From positions 1-11,276 of the forward strand of contig CAMLHQ010000094.1 in the NCBI GenBank assembly GCA_946479785.1: a stretch of 11,276 nt of DNA, written 5' to 3'. Below, one piece after another: positions 11,162-11,276 of the stretch (position 1 is its first letter; each line of letters begins with the position of its first letter). The notes beneath the pieces are model-generated. The model was given only the letters and a program-made list of their open reading frames with translations. It did no database searches and was not told the origin of the DNA. The translations under genes and the position numbers were made by a program. The DNA is from an uncultured Nitrospira sp. Its GTDB lineage: Bacteria; Nitrospirota; Nitrospiria; Nitrospirales; Nitrospiraceae.

Positions 11162-11276
11162 ATGCGAATATTGCTGGTTGAAGACGATCTGGACCTCGCT
11201 CAGTTCATCCGTAAGGGACTGAAGGAAGAGGGGTACGCCGTCGACTTCTCGGCTGATGGCGAATAAGGGTTGGAGT
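11162..11276 (+). pseudogene. OmpR-family response regulator, nonsense codon at 35, cut by window edge
   Basis: From ATG 11162 the frame reads MRILLVEDDLDLAQFIRKGL then KEEGYAVDFSADGE and TAA at 11264-11266, after which GGG TTG GAG continues the family sequence in the same frame. Winged-helix regulators of the heavy-metal/CusR type normally read DGEEGLE here, so a GAA-to-TAA change of one base explains the stop. The acidic pocket residues (Glu7-Asp9) are intact but the phosphoacceptor and the DNA-binding domain lie beyond the stop. The weak GAGAG upstream and the promoter at 11052 support this start. Either the gene is inactivated, or the base is a sequencing error; the right side is outside the window. 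Confidence 0.75.

Noticed and set aside
10850..11266. 138-residue version of the OmpR-family gene with a long N-terminal extension
   Set aside because: The extension is polar and patternless, receivers of this family start at MRILLVEDD, and a promoter lies inside the extension.

Overview
The window reads as an accessory, small-gene-rich stretch of a GC-rich Gram-negative chromosome. Outer-membrane, lipoprotein and c-type cytochrome genes sit beside many short hypothetical proteins. The flavour suggests a Nitrospira-like bacterium, but this is inferred from gene content and small-protein style only; no rRNA or core marker gene is present to prove it.

Left part (1-4295): a partial ElyC/YdcF-type (DUF218) envelope protein (-), an EVE-domain protein (+), a minimal HELGH zinc-peptidase-like protein (-), a secreted DUF1264/OBAP-like protein with its own terminator (+), a two-gene unit of a mono-heme cytochrome c and an outer-membrane beta-barrel (+), and a 49-residue cysteine-rich metallothionein-like protein (+).

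Centre (4296-7194): three direct copies of the 3' part of a tRNA-Lys(CTT) gene (4352-4396, 5520-5564, and a 17-bp core at 6251-6267) mark a worn-out tRNA integration hotspot. They bracket two small remnant elements that carry two small + strand genes. To their right lies a run of very small - strand ORFs, including a zinc-ribbon protein and a single-pass membrane peptide. Twin 11-bp-spaced repeats lie at similar offsets from the first two tRNA copies, as integrase arm sites would. No integrase gene remains.

Right-centre (7760-8920): the most notable part. A clear fluoride riboswitch (crcB motif) with a mutually exclusive transcription terminator stands before a coiled-coil lipoprotein gene; no fluoride exporter is visible. 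About 200 bases after that gene, a second promoter-leader-terminator module, with an alternative antiterminator hairpin, precedes a second putative lipoprotein gene and a translationally coupled 35-residue ORF.

Right part (8921-11276): a - strand pair of a CheY-like single-domain response regulator and a TPR-like exported protein, about 1.2 kb with no convincing gene but with direct-repeat (OmpR/PhoB-type) sites and a promoter, and the start of an OmpR-family response regulator interrupted by an in-frame TAA at codon 35.
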